Shown: piece after piece, positions 18,006-27,230 of the stretch
Numbering within the stretch: the stretch's first letter is position 1
Layout: every line of letters begins with the position of its first letter
Source: Candidatus Pelagibacter sp. HIMB1321
Lineage (GTDB): Bacteria > Pseudomonadota > Alphaproteobacteria > Pelagibacterales > Pelagibacteraceae
Length of the DNA stretch: 64,000 nt
NCBI RefSeq assembly: GCF_900177485.1
Contig: NZ_LT840186.1
Location: 248,001-312,000 of the forward strand
Direction of reading: 5' to 3'
Program-made: the position numbers and the translations under genes
Notes under the pieces: model-generated
Told to the model about the DNA's origin: nothing
The model's database searches: none
What the model saw: the letters and a program-made list of their open reading frames with translations, nothing else

Positions 18006-18836
18006 ATGTCATCAATACTTTCTAATGAACATATATCTCAATATAAACAAGATGGAGCAGTATTAATTAAAGATAAATTTGATGACCATTGGATTAAAAT
18101 ATTAAAACAAGGCTTTGAAAAAGCTAAATCTAATCCAAGCCCAAGATTTACAAATCACACAAAAAATGAAAATTCACCCAAATATTTAGAGGATTTTTGG
18201 ACTTGGAACTTACATGATGAATTCGAGAATTTTGTTTTTAATTCACCTACAGCGAAAATTGCATCTGAATTACTAAATGCTAATCAAATTAACTTAGTTA
18301 TGGATAATTGGTTTTTTAGAGAGGCTGGCTCAAAATCAAAACCACCATTTCATCATGATATTTCCTATTTTGATTTTGAAGGATCAATGTGTGTTTTGTG
18401 GATACCATTAGAGCCAGTAAAAAAAGAAGAAGGTATTGCATGGGTAAAAGGTTCCCATTTGTGGGATAAGTTTTTTTTAAGAACAAGATTTAATGATGGG
18501 CATTATGTTGATGGTGAAGCCGGAATAGTTAATGGAAAAAAATATGAATTAACACCAGATATTCTCAATAATAAATCTAAATATGAATTTTTAGAATGGG
18601 ATCTTGAAGTTGGTGACTGCGTATATTTTGATATTAGGACTTTGCACGGTGGCTTACATGAAGCAGTGCCAAAATCTGATATACATCGATTTACACTTCG
18701 AATGGCAAAAGAAGGATCAAAAATAAACTATCGTGGAGATTGGGCTAAAGAAGAAAGATTAATTTTTGAAAAAGAAGGCTATAGCAACGGCGATAGTTTG
18801 GTGGGAAAAATGTTTCCCACCTTATATTCAAAATAA
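18006..18836 (+). CDS. Phytanoyl-CoA dioxygenase (PhyH) family protein
   Basis: Fe(II)/2-oxoglutarate-dependent dioxygenase of 276 residues. The iron ligands are in HHDISYFDF (about 117-125) and LHGGLHEAVP (about 219-228), and the 2OG arginine is in HRFTLRMAKEG (about 233). PhyH-family enzymes hydroxylate lipids, ectoine, phosphonates and other small molecules, so the substrate is open. It stands alone between divergent msrP and the convergent GYD gene. Confidence 0.87.
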   Translation: MSSILSNEHISQYKQDGAVLIKDKFDDHWIKILKQGFEKAKSNPSPRFTNHTKNENSPKYLEDFWTWNLHDEFENFVFNSPTAKIASELLNANQINLVMDNWFFREAGSKSKPPFHHDISYFDFEGSMCVLWIPLEPVKKEEGIAWVKGSHLWDKFFLRTRFNDGHYVDGEAGIVNGKKYELTPDILNNKSKYEFLEWDLEVGDCVYFDIRTLHGGLHEAVPKSDIHRFTLRMAKEGSKINYRGDWAKEERLIFEKEGYSNGDSLVGKMFPTLYSK

Positions 18837-18860
18837 ATTGAATTTTAATCTTTTAAAAGT

Positions 18861-19184
18861 TTATTTTCCTACTGGTCTGTAAGATGCTGCGGCTTTTGAT
18901 GCAATTTCGGCAGCTTTATTAAAATCAACTGACTCCATAATTGTCATATCTTTAATAGTTCCAGTTGCCTCCATTAACATTTTCATACCTGCGGCTGTCT
19001 CAAAATTAGGTCCTTCAATAATTGCAATAAAATCATAAGCACCTCTCAAAGTCATCATTTCAATAAGTTTCGCTCCAGCAGCCTCTGTAATTTTTTTAGC
19101 AGCTTCTTGTCTATTATCAGCTGGATTTTTCACAAATCCACTTAACCCTTGTTCTGTATATTTTCCTAAAACAACAAATTTCAT
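18861..19184 (-). CDS. GYD-domain protein
   Basis: A 107-residue ferredoxin-like-fold protein of the GYD family: FVVLGKYTEQGL at the start, RGAYDFIAIIEGP at about 48-60 and a central helix-forming segment between them. The family has no established function, though such folds often bind small ligands or oligomerise. An AAAAGGAG ribosome-binding site precedes the start. The C-terminus is Ala-rich (KAAEIASKAAASYR). Confidence 0.85.
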   Translation of the reverse strand: MKFVVLGKYTEQGLSGFVKNPADNRQEAAKKITEAAGAKLIEMMTLRGAYDFIAIIEGPNFETAAGMKMLMEATGTIKDMTIMESVDFNKAAEIASKAAASYRPVGK

Positions 19185-19285
19185 ATCAACTCCTTTTATT
19201 AATTTGAAAGACTAAACCATATTTGTTAAAAGCATCGTGTTAAAGAAATATTAAATTATTTATTCAACCTTAAGTTTAGCAAATT

Positions 19286-20728
19286 ATGTACGAAAAATTT
19301 GGACAATTCATTAATGGTAAATGGGGGCCATCCTCAGATAAAGGGACCTACGAAGTAATTAATCCTGCAACTGAAGAAGTTTTAGGTCAAGCTTCTAAAG
19401 CTACACCACAAGATGTTAATGAAGCTTTGAATGCAGCTAAAAATGGATTAGAGGTTTGGAAAAAGACGCCACCATGGCAGAGATCTTACATAATTAGAAA
19501 AATTGCTGATAAGATGAGAGAGAAGCAAGATGTGCTTGCTAAATGGATGACACTTGAGGTTGGCAAACCTTTAGCAGAGGGAAAAGGTGAGGTAGGTGCA
19601 GCCGCAGATATTTTTGAATGGAATGCAGAAGAAACTAAAAGAATATATGGGCAAACTGTTGAAAGTAGATTTGAAGACACTAGAGTTCATGTTTATTACC
19701 AGCCTGTTGGAGTTGTTGCAGCTTTAACACCATGGAATTTTCCATTAACTTTATCAGCTAGAAAAATTTCAACTTCTTTAGCTGCAGGATGTTCAGTAAT
19801 TATTAAACCAGATACAATTACACCAGGAACAGTAATGGAGTTAGTTGATATTTGTAGAGAGTGTGGAGTGCCAGCTGGTGTAGTAAATTTATTATCTGGT
19901 GATCCACCTAGTATAGCTGAACAATTGATATCGTCTGATATTATTAAGAAAATTTCAATAACTGGTTCAACAAGAGTTGGAAAATTAATTTTAAAACAAG
20001 CTGCTGAAAAAGTTCAAAGAGTTACTATGGAGCTTAGTGGTCACTCACCATTTATTGTTTTTGACGATGCAGATATGAATAAAGCAACAGATATGGCTAT
20101 ATCTGCAAAATTTAGAAACAATGGTCAAGTCTGCATCTCACCTAATAGATTTTATATTCAAGAAAATAAAAAAAATGAATTTGTAAATTTATTTATTGAT
20201 AAAGCTAAAAAACTAAAAATTGGTAATGGTATGGATCCAGATACTCAACTTGGTCCACTAACAACACAAAAAAGATTAAATGAAGTTGAAGCATTAGTTG
20301 AAAAAACGAAACAGGAAGGTGCAAAAGTTTTAATGGGTGGAAAAAGACCTGCAGGCTTCAACAAAGGTTTCTTTTATGAACCAACAGTATTTGATGATGT
20401 AAAAGATGATTTTACTATTATGAAAGAAGAACCTTTTGGACCACTTGTTCCAATGCTATCTTTTAAATCATTTGACGAAGTGATTGAAAGAGCAAATAAT
20501 AATGATCTTGGTTTATGCAGTTACATTTGTACTAATTCTATGGAAAAAGCACACAGGACTTCTGAATTAATGGAGACGGGAACTGTTGCTGTAAATACTC
20601 CGATGGTCGCAATTGCTGAAGCTCCTTTTGGTGGAATTAAACAAACTGGATATGGTCGTGAAGGTGGCTCTATGGCAATTAAGGATTATTTGAACGTTAA
20701 ATATACCCACCTTGGTATCAAAGGTTAA
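19286..20728 (+). CDS. NAD(P)-dependent aldehyde dehydrogenase
   Basis: ALDH-superfamily enzyme of 480 residues oxidising an aldehyde to its acid. Catalytic Cys283 is in GQVCISPN, the general-base Glu249 in MELSGHSP and Asn151 in PWNFPL. Overall it resembles the succinate-semialdehyde dehydrogenase/GabD-like branch, but many substrates are possible. It is followed after four bases by a fumarylacetoacetate hydrolase-family gene, suggesting a short catabolic pair for a semialdehyde and an acylpyruvate-like compound (inference). Confidence 0.9.
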   Translation: MYEKFGQFINGKWGPSSDKGTYEVINPATEEVLGQASKATPQDVNEALNAAKNGLEVWKKTPPWQRSYIIRKIADKMREKQDVLAKWMTLEVGKPLAEGKGEVGAAADIFEWNAEETKRIYGQTVESRFEDTRVHVYYQPVGVVAALTPWNFPLTLSARKISTSLAAGCSVIIKPDTITPGTVMELVDICRECGVPAGVVNLLSGDPPSIAEQLISSDIIKKISITGSTRVGKLILKQAAEKVQRVTMELSGHSPFIVFDDADMNKATDMAISAKFRNNGQVCISPNRFYIQENKKNEFVNLFIDKAKKLKIGNGMDPDTQLGPLTTQKRLNEVEALVEKTKQEGAKVLMGGKRPAGFNKGFFYEPTVFDDVKDDFTIMKEEPFGPLVPMLSFKSFDEVIERANNNDLGLCSYICTNSMEKAHRTSELMETGTVAVNTPMVAIAEAPFGGIKQTGYGREGGSMAIKDYLNVKYTHLGIKG

Positions 20729-20732
20729 TTAA

Positions 20733-21578
20733 ATGAAATTTCTAAGGATTGGTAATCCTGGAAATGAAATTCCAGCATTATTAGATAAAGACGGAAAAAT
20801 TAGAGACCTATCAAAGTATGTAAGTGATTTTGATAGAAAGAACTTAAACTTTGAAAATTTAGGGAAATTACAACAATTAGATTTTTCAAAGTTAGATGAA
20901 TTAGATAATAATCAAAGAATTGGTTCTTGTGTTTCAGATCCAGGTAATTTTTTTGCAATAGGTTTGAATTATAAAGAACATGCCGAAGAAACAGGTGCTA
21001 AAGCACCAGATTATCCAGTTGTATTTAATAAGTCTGTACATTCAATTGTAGGTCCAAATGACAATATTATTATTCCAAAAAATTCAAAAAAATTAGATCA
21101 TGAAGTTGAAATTGCTATGGTCATTGGAAAAAAAGCAAAAAGAGTAAATGAGAATGAGGCTCAAGAATATGTATTTGGCTACTGTATTTGTAATGATGTA
21201 AGTGAAAGAGATTGGCAAAAAGATAAAGGTGGTCAGTGGGTTAAAGGTAAATCAGGCGATACTTTTGGACCTTTAGGCCCTTATCTTGTTACTAAAGATG
21301 AAATAGAAAATTTGAATAATCTTAATTTAAGTTTGGACGTAAATGGTAATAGACATCAAACAGGAAACACAAGTTTAATGATATTTAATTTTAATTATTT
21401 AATTGCTCACTTAAGTAGTTTTATAACTTTAATGCCTGGAGACATAATTACTACAGGCACACCTCCTGGAGTTGGCTTGGGAATGAATCCTCCTAAATTT
21501 TTAAAAGATGGTGATGAGCTATTTTTAAAAGTAGATCATCTTGGAGAGCAAAAGTCTAAAGTTGTCTCTGAAAAATAA
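20733..21578 (+). CDS. Fumarylacetoacetate hydrolase-family protein
   Basis: A 281-residue FAH-fold enzyme. The metal and substrate region reads FAIGLNYKEHAEE (about 74-86), and the acidic metal ligands are in LDHEVEIAMVIG (about 116-127) and CNDVSERDWQ (about 151-160). The conserved TTGTPPGVGLG lies at about 241-251. The family includes acylpyruvate hydrolases, ureidoglycolate lyase and oxaloacetate decarboxylases. Downstream of the aldehyde dehydrogenase, it probably handles a product of the same pathway. Confidence 0.88.
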   Translation: MKFLRIGNPGNEIPALLDKDGKIRDLSKYVSDFDRKNLNFENLGKLQQLDFSKLDELDNNQRIGSCVSDPGNFFAIGLNYKEHAEETGAKAPDYPVVFNKSVHSIVGPNDNIIIPKNSKKLDHEVEIAMVIGKKAKRVNENEAQEYVFGYCICNDVSERDWQKDKGGQWVKGKSGDTFGPLGPYLVTKDEIENLNNLNLSLDVNGNRHQTGNTSLMIFNFNYLIAHLSSFITLMPGDIITTGTPPGVGLGMNPPKFLKDGDELFLKVDHLGEQKSKVVSEK

Positions 21579-21584
21579 TTTAAA

Positions 21585-22292
21585 ATGACTGAATATTTTA
21601 TTGCTATAGGAGCAGGTCTGATAAGTTTTTTATCACCTTGTGTTTTACCTTTGATACCAGGATATATTTCGTTTGTATCAGGGCAATCTTTACAAGAGAT
21701 CATCAATCAAAAAAAAAATAATATAACACCACTAGTCTTATTTTGCCTAGGGTTTTCAAGTGTATTTATTATTTTAGGCGCCACTGCTTCAGTAATAGGT
21801 CAAATATTTTTACAAAACTCAGATGTTTTAAGAATTATTGCAGGTTTTGTTATTATAATTTTTTCTCTTCAATTAATTGGTATTTTAAATTTAAATTTTT
21901 TAAATTTTGAAAAACGTTTTGAGGCAAAGAAGACTAATAATATTTTTTTTCCTTATATAATTGGTCTTGCATTTGGGTTTGGTTGGACACCTTGCATAGG
22001 TCCAATTTTAGGTTCAATTTTAACACTCGCCGCAATTGAGGAAACCTTAAGTAAAGCAGTAATTTTACTTAGTCTTTATTCATTGGGTTTAGCTATACCA
22101 TTTATTTTATCTGGAGCATTAATACAAAAGTTTTTAATTTTTTCTAAAAATTTCAAGAAGAATATAAATTTAATCTCTAAAATTGGTGGCATCATCCTAT
22201 TGATTACAGGTGTATTAATCCTAACTAATCAATTACAAACATTAGGTTTCTATTTACTTAATATTTTTCCATTTTTACAAAATATAGGATAA
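21585..22292 (+). CDS. ccdA: Cytochrome c biogenesis protein CcdA
   Basis: Six-helix membrane protein (235 residues) of the CcdA/DsbD family that passes reducing equivalents across the inner membrane to keep apocytochrome c and thiol proteins reduced. The two redox cysteines are in FLSPCVLPLIPGY (about 16-28) and GWTPCIGPILGS (about 134-145). It follows the FAH gene after six bases. A c-type cytochrome is encoded at the far end of this window, one of several possible clients. Confidence 0.92.
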   Translation: MTEYFIAIGAGLISFLSPCVLPLIPGYISFVSGQSLQEIINQKKNNITPLVLFCLGFSSVFIILGATASVIGQIFLQNSDVLRIIAGFVIIIFSLQLIGILNLNFLNFEKRFEAKKTNNIFFPYIIGLAFGFGWTPCIGPILGSILTLAAIEETLSKAVILLSLYSLGLAIPFILSGALIQKFLIFSKNFKKNINLISKIGGIILLITGVLILTNQLQTLGFYLLNIFPFLQNIG

Positions 22293-22301
22293 TTTAGTTA
22301 T

Positions 22302-22886
22302 ATGAAAATTTATCAAATAGACTCAAGTGCCAGAAAAGATGGATCAACATCTAGAGCATTAGCTAAAAAACTTTTAGATAAAATTAAAAAACCTGAAGAT
22401 GAAGTAATTTATAGAGACCTAGATGATGAGATGGTTTTTGTATCAGGTTTAACAGAGTCAGGTATGAAAATTGAAGAAAAAGATAGAAATGAACATCATA
22501 AAAAAATGTTTGAGTTATCTGATAAACTAGTAAGTGAATTAAAAGAAAGTGATATTATCATTATCTCTGCTCCAATTTATAATTATGGACCACCCGCAAC
22601 CTTAAAAGCTTGGGCCGATCTTGCAGCAAGAGTTGGTGAAACTTTTAGATTTAAACCTGATGGCAGAAGAGAGGGTCTTCTTAGTAATAAAAGAGCATTT
22701 TTAGTCATTACCTCTGGTGGTACAAAACTTAATAGTAATGAAGATTTTTTAACTCCTTGGTTAAAATTTATATTGAATTTTTTTGGTATTGAAAAAGTCG
22801 ATGTGGTGAGTGCAGATCAAATGGCATTAGATTACGAAAAATCTATTAAAGATGCAGAGATGCAAATAGAAAAAATTAATTTATAA
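22302..22886 (+). CDS. azoR: FMN-dependent NADH-azoreductase (AzoR) family protein
   Basis: Flavodoxin-fold quinone/azo reductase of 194 residues. FMN-binding features are the N-terminal SSARKDGSTSRALAKKL, the APIYNYGPPATLKAWAD segment (about 89-105) and SGGTKLNSNED (about 145-155). AzoR enzymes are thought to reduce quinones by two electrons and limit oxidative stress. Its end overlaps the convergent dehydrogenase by six bases. Confidence 0.87.
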   Translation: MKIYQIDSSARKDGSTSRALAKKLLDKIKKPEDEVIYRDLDDEMVFVSGLTESGMKIEEKDRNEHHKKMFELSDKLVSELKESDIIIISAPIYNYGPPATLKAWADLAARVGETFRFKPDGRREGLLSNKRAFLVITSGGTKLNSNEDFLTPWLKFILNFFGIEKVDVVSADQMALDYEKSIKDAEMQIEKINL

Positions 22887-23945
22887 ATTTGATTTGATTG
22901 CTTCTGAGCATTCAATTGTATTAGAATTACCACCTAGGTCTTTAGTTCTAAATTTTTCCTGACTTAAAGTTTTTTCAATAGCATTTTCTATTGAGCTTGC
23001 GGCTTCTTTTTCACCAAGGTAATCCAACATCATTGCTCCAGACCATATTTGACCAACTGGATTAGCAATACCTTTGCCTGCAATATCTGGTGCAGATCCG
23101 TGAACGGGTTCAAATAAAGAGGGAAATTTATTTTCTGGATTAATGTTTCCTGATGGAGCTATCCCAATAGTTCCAGTACATGCAGGGCCTAAATCAGACA
23201 AAATATCCCCAAATAAATTTGAAGCCACTACCACATCAAACCATTCTGGATTTAGAACAAATCTTGCAACCAATATATCAATATGAAATTGATCAGTTTT
23301 TATGTCAGGATAATTTTTTTTCATTTCATTAAATCTTTCATCCCAAAATGGCATTGTGATTGAAATTCCATTTGATTTTGTTGCATTAGTAAGTTTTTTT
23401 CTTTTTCTAGTCTTAGCTAATTCAAAAGCAAATTTTTGAACTCGATCTACGCCATGTCTAGACATTATTGTTTCTTGAATTGCAATTTCTCGATCAGAAT
23501 TTTTATACATTCTTCCACCAACAGAGGAGTATTCACCTTCTGTATTCTCCCTGACAATTAACATGTCAATATCACCTGGTTTTTTATTTGCTAATGGAGG
23601 ATTTACTCCAGGAAAAAGTTTTACAGGTCTAAGATTTATATATTGATCAAACTCTCTTCTAAATTGGAGTAACGATCCCCATAAAGAGATATGATCTGGA
23701 ACTTGATCTGGCATACCAACTGCTCCAAAGAATATTGCATCATGTTTACCTAATTTATCCTTCCAATCATCTGGAAGCATTTTTCCATGTTTCTCATAAT
23801 AATCACATGAAGCAAAATCATATTCTTCAAAATTAATTTTAAATTGATGTTTTTCAGCAGTGTCTTTTAAAATTTTTATACCTTCAGGAACTACTTCTTT
23901 ACCAATTCCATCTCCAGCAATACATGCAATATTATATTCTTTCAT
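22881..23945 (-). CDS. D-malate/tartrate dehydrogenase-type isopropylmalate dehydrogenase homologue
   Basis: Member of the isocitrate/isopropylmalate dehydrogenase superfamily, 354 residues. Visible motifs are GDGIGKEVVPEG (about 12-23), REFDQYINLRPVK (about 95-107), the REN(T)EGEYS loop (about 131-138) and the metal-binding SNLFGDILSDLGP (about 242-254) with HGSAPDIAGK (about 284-293). The presence of NLRPVKLFPG and the lack of leucine-operon neighbours favour the tartrate/D-malate (TtuC/DmlA) group over LeuB. The substrate is not proven. Confidence 0.88.
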   Translation of the reverse strand: MKEYNIACIAGDGIGKEVVPEGIKILKDTAEKHQFKINFEEYDFASCDYYEKHGKMLPDDWKDKLGKHDAIFFGAVGMPDQVPDHISLWGSLLQFRREFDQYINLRPVKLFPGVNPPLANKKPGDIDMLIVRENTEGEYSSVGGRMYKNSDREIAIQETIMSRHGVDRVQKFAFELAKTRKRKKLTNATKSNGISITMPFWDERFNEMKKNYPDIKTDQFHIDILVARFVLNPEWFDVVVASNLFGDILSDLGPACTGTIGIAPSGNINPENKFPSLFEPVHGSAPDIAGKGIANPVGQIWSGAMMLDYLGEKEAASSIENAIEKTLSQEKFRTKDLGGNSNTIECSEAIKSNL

Positions 23946-23970
23946 AAATTTCTTTTATATGTTTTTAGTA

Positions 23971-24888
23971 TTAAGAAAAATAATTTTTATGAATTTGATT
24001 ATTTAAAGTATTCAATTTTTTTAATGTTTTCTCTAAAAATAATAAAAAATTATCTAAATTATCTGTTTTAATTTTATATTTATTCATATCTTTTTTGATT
24101 TCTTTAACATTTTTAATTAAATTATTTTTTTTTGATATTCTATAGGTTGCTCTTTCTATTTGATTTAAGTTCCAATTAATAGATCTTGGAAAGGTATTAG
24201 TCTTTAAGAAAAAATTAATTATATCTGAAATAGATATATCTTGTTGAGAATACTGACGATAGGCTTGAAATGCTGAAATTGATTTTAAAATATTAATCCA
24301 TTCAAGAGTTAAATATTCATATCCTTTTTTATGCTGTTTAGATCTAAGTACTTGTGATTGAAGTATTCTTATCATCATATCTGTTCGTTCTAGAAATCTT
24401 CCTAATCTTAAAAATTGATAGTCTATATTTCTCTGCATCTCTAAATCTGTTGAATACATAAAATTTTGTGAGCCTTGGATGATTTTATAAAGCAACTTTA
24501 AGTTATTTTTTTTGGAATTTTTTTTAGTTATTGATTTATTAAAGGTTATTAATAATTCATTTAGTTTAAGCATTGATTGTTCAGGTAAAATATCTCTCAC
24601 TACTAATGAATTTTCTTTTGAATAAAATAAAGAGTTAACTAATGAAGATAGGTTTTTTTTGTCTTTTATAAAATAGTCAATTATTTTTCTTTCAGAATAT
24701 TTCTTATTTAATTTTAGATAATCTTTATTCAATTCCATCACAGTTAATAATGGTTTCCATGAAATTTCATCTTCAAGAGCTAAATCTAATTGAAGTTCAC
24801 TTGTTGTTATTAATAATCTTGATGTAAAATTGGATCGTTCTAAATAACGTGACATCCAATATAGTAATTTTGCTCTTCTGCTTAACAT
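23971..24888 (-). CDS. Alpha-E domain protein
   Basis: A 305-residue, mostly helical protein opening with MLSRRAKLLYWMSRYLERSNF, the typical alpha-E (PF04168) N-terminus, and with the FLRLGRFLERTDMM repeat in the middle (about 163-176). The family is nearly always encoded beside a circularly permuted ATP-grasp protein, as here (3 bases apart), and often beside an Anbu peptidase. It is predicted to take part in synthesis of an unknown peptide or modified protein. No enzymatic residues are evident. Confidence 0.9.
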   Translation of the reverse strand: MLSRRAKLLYWMSRYLERSNFTSRLLITTSELQLDLALEDEISWKPLLTVMELNKDYLKLNKKYSERKIIDYFIKDKKNLSSLVNSLFYSKENSLVVRDILPEQSMLKLNELLITFNKSITKKNSKKNNLKLLYKIIQGSQNFMYSTDLEMQRNIDYQFLRLGRFLERTDMMIRILQSQVLRSKQHKKGYEYLTLEWINILKSISAFQAYRQYSQQDISISDIINFFLKTNTFPRSINWNLNQIERATYRISKKNNLIKNVKEIKKDMNKYKIKTDNLDNFLLFLEKTLKKLNTLNNQIHKNYFS

Positions 24889-24891
24889 AAT

Positions 24892-26331
24892 TTAAATATC
24901 TAAAATCCAGGTATCTTTGCTGCCTCCTCCTTGAGAAGAGTTAACAATCATACTACCTTTTCTTAGAGCAACACGTGTTAATCCGCCTTGTGTAACGTAA
25001 TTGTTTGCACCTGATAATATAAATGGTCTTAAATCAATATGTCTTGGATCTAATTGATTATTTATTAGAGTAGGTGAGGTAGATAAATTTATTAAAGGCT
25101 GAGCAATATAATTTCTTGGGTTTTTTTTGATCTTTTTAATGCAATCATTCTTTTCTTTGGTTGAAGCTGTTGGTCCCATTAAAATTCCATAACCTCCTGA
25201 CTCATTTGCAGGTTTTACAACTAATTTTGATATGTTTTTAATTACATAATCTCTTTGTTTTTTTTCATGACATAAAAAAGTTTCTACTTGATTGATTAAA
25301 GGTTCCTCGTTTAAATAAAATTTAATCATTTTTGGGACATAGCTGTAAACCACCTTATCATCAGCCACACCTGACCCTGGGGCATTCAAAATACTTATAT
25401 TGCCTTTTCTCCAGGCTTTAAAAATTCCTGGGATTCCTATTAAAGATTTCTTATTAAAAACTTTTGGATCTAAATATAAATCGTCAATTCTTCTATATAA
25501 GGAATGTAATTGCTCCTTGCCACCAACAGTTTTCATATAAACTTTATCATTTTCTACAAATAAATCTGAACCTTCGACTAATTCAACTCCCATCTGTTGT
25601 GCAAGATACACATGCTCAAAATATGCAGAATTATAAACACCTGGAGTAAGGATAGCCAATTTCGGATTTTTTTTATTTTTTGATAAAGATCTCATGCAAG
25701 AAAATAGTTTTGAACAATATTCATCCACTGGACTTATCTTTTGTTTTGCTAATATTTCTGGAAAAACACTTTTCATAACCATTCTATTTTCAAGCATGTA
25801 CGAAACACCTGAAGGAACTCTTAAGTTATCTTCTAAAATTAAAAATTCTCCATTGATATCTCTAACAATATCCGAGCCACATATATTAGCCCATACTTTA
25901 AATGGTGGTTTAGCTCCCAAACATTCTTTTCTAAAATTTCCTGATTCAAAAATAATTTTTTTTGGTATTATTTTTTCTTTAAAAATTCTTTGCTCATTAT
26001 AGACATCATGAATAAAAAGGTTTAAAGCTTTAACTCTTTGAATTAAACCTTTAGAAATTTTAGACCAATTTTTCTTTGTGATTATTCTTGGAATTATATC
26101 TAAAGGCCAATAGTGATCCGCAGGTTTATCTTCAGAATAAACTCTAAAGGTAATTCCTCTTTGACTAATTGCATTCTCAGAATTTTTAACAGTTGTTAAC
26201 AGTCTTTTAGTTGAATACTTCCCAATAAAATTCGAAATTTTTTTTGACTCTGACCTAAGTTTATTTTCTGATGTAACATATTCATCAAATGCATTAATTG
26301 ACTTATATGAACTCCATGAAATTTTAGGCAT
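24892..26331 (-). CDS. Circularly permuted ATP-grasp type 2 protein
   Basis: Putative peptide or amide ligase of 479 residues, circularly permuted ATP-grasp type 2 family. Recognisable blocks are RGITFRVYS (about 59-67), LIQRVKALNLFIHDVYNEQ (about 96-114), LEDNLRVPSGVSYMLENR (about 165-182), NAPGSGVADDK (about 318-328) and the ATP-binding VVKPANESGGYGILMG (about 371-386). It is divergent from the Anbu peptidase gene by 104 bases. Family members are predicted amidoligases; the product is unknown. Confidence 0.9.
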   Translation of the reverse strand: MPKISWSSYKSINAFDEYVTSENKLRSESKKISNFIGKYSTKRLLTTVKNSENAISQRGITFRVYSEDKPADHYWPLDIIPRIITKKNWSKISKGLIQRVKALNLFIHDVYNEQRIFKEKIIPKKIIFESGNFRKECLGAKPPFKVWANICGSDIVRDINGEFLILEDNLRVPSGVSYMLENRMVMKSVFPEILAKQKISPVDEYCSKLFSCMRSLSKNKKNPKLAILTPGVYNSAYFEHVYLAQQMGVELVEGSDLFVENDKVYMKTVGGKEQLHSLYRRIDDLYLDPKVFNKKSLIGIPGIFKAWRKGNISILNAPGSGVADDKVVYSYVPKMIKFYLNEEPLINQVETFLCHEKKQRDYVIKNISKLVVKPANESGGYGILMGPTASTKEKNDCIKKIKKNPRNYIAQPLINLSTSPTLINNQLDPRHIDLRPFILSGANNYVTQGGLTRVALRKGSMIVNSSQGGGSKDTWILDI

Positions 26332-26435
26332 TCATATTTAAAGCATATAAAATCTTAAAAAACATTTAAAAATAAGTAAATTTGACTTACAAAATAGTCT
26401 TTTTAAACACTTATTTATATATTAGATAGATCACG

Positions 26436-27161
26436 ATGACTTATTGCATAGGAATTAACGTCAACGATGGAATGGTATTTGCATCAGACTCTAGAACAAA
26501 TGCTGGATTAGACGATGTTAATACTTATAGCAAAATGTTTAATTATGCTGTTGGAGATAGAAATTTAGTAATTGTTACCTCTGGAAATTTAGCAACATCA
26601 CAAGCTGTCTTCAGTTCTATTAAAAAAGATTTAGAAGCAAGTAATCCTATTACTAGTCTTAATACCTGCACAACAATAGAAGAGGTTGCAAGTTATGTTG
26701 GATCATTAACTGTAAAACATTCTTCTCCGCAAGGAATTAATGAAGAAGTTTTGCAATTGGGTTCATCATATATTGTTGGTGGACAAATAAGGAACCAGAA
26801 ATCTGAAATTTATTTAGTTTATCCTCAAGGTAATTATATCAGACCTTCAGAGGCAAGGCCTTATTTAATAATTGGGGAAATTAATTATGGTAAACCAATT
26901 TTAGATAGAGTTTTAAAACCAGAAATATCATTAGGCGATGCAGCAAGGTGTGCTTTAATTTCAATGGATTCAACTATCAAGAGTGACCTTAGAGTTGGTC
27001 CCCCTATAGATTTTGTCGTTTATAAAAAAGGTCTTATTGAACCAATTTATATAAATAAGTTTGAAATTAATGATCCAGAATATTCTTCAATCACAAGTAG
27101 TTGGTCGCAGAGTATAATTAGAGCATTTGAAACTTTTCCAAGATTTAATTGGGAAAAATAA
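26436..27161 (+). CDS. Anbu-type proteasome homologue (Ntn hydrolase)
   Basis: Bacterial proteasome-family peptidase of 241 residues. The chain starts MTYCIGI, so removal of Met1 exposes Thr2 as the candidate N-terminal nucleophile. The family pattern DGMVFASDSRTNAG (about 11-24) supplies the conserved aspartate, and the lysine in YSKMF is at about 33. Anbu is the third bacterial proteasome-like group besides HslV and the 20S proteasome; its substrate is unknown. It faces the ATP-grasp/alpha-E pair, the usual partner genes, but the expected transglutaminase-like gene is absent here. Confidence 0.9.
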   Translation: MTYCIGINVNDGMVFASDSRTNAGLDDVNTYSKMFNYAVGDRNLVIVTSGNLATSQAVFSSIKKDLEASNPITSLNTCTTIEEVASYVGSLTVKHSSPQGINEEVLQLGSSYIVGGQIRNQKSEIYLVYPQGNYIRPSEARPYLIIGEINYGKPILDRVLKPEISLGDAARCALISMDSTIKSDLRVGPPIDFVVYKKGLIEPIYINKFEINDPEYSSITSSWSQSIIRAFETFPRFNWEK

Positions 27162-27184
27162 TTTCATTAAGAATTTATTAATCT

Positions 27185-27217
27185 AATTATCTATTATTGA
27201 AGAGATAATTTTTTTTT
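27185..27217 (+). terminator. Probable intrinsic terminator after the Anbu gene
   Basis: AATTATCT and AGATAATT form a perfect 8-base stem around a 10-base loop, followed by a nine-T run (27209-27217, partly shared with the stem). It lies 24 bases after the Anbu stop codon. The stem is AT-rich, so strength is uncertain. Confidence 0.6.
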
Positions 27218-27230
27218 GTTACGATTTGTA

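Noticed and set aside
18837..18860. Palindromic CTTTTAAAAG between convergent PhyH and GYD genes as a bidirectional terminator
   Set aside because: The stem is only five AT-rich base pairs with no proper loop, so it cannot be called a terminator.
26332..26435. TTGACT at 26382-26387 as a -35 of the Anbu promoter
   Set aside because: No acceptable -10 at 16-18 bases; the AT-rich gap would give such a hit by chance.
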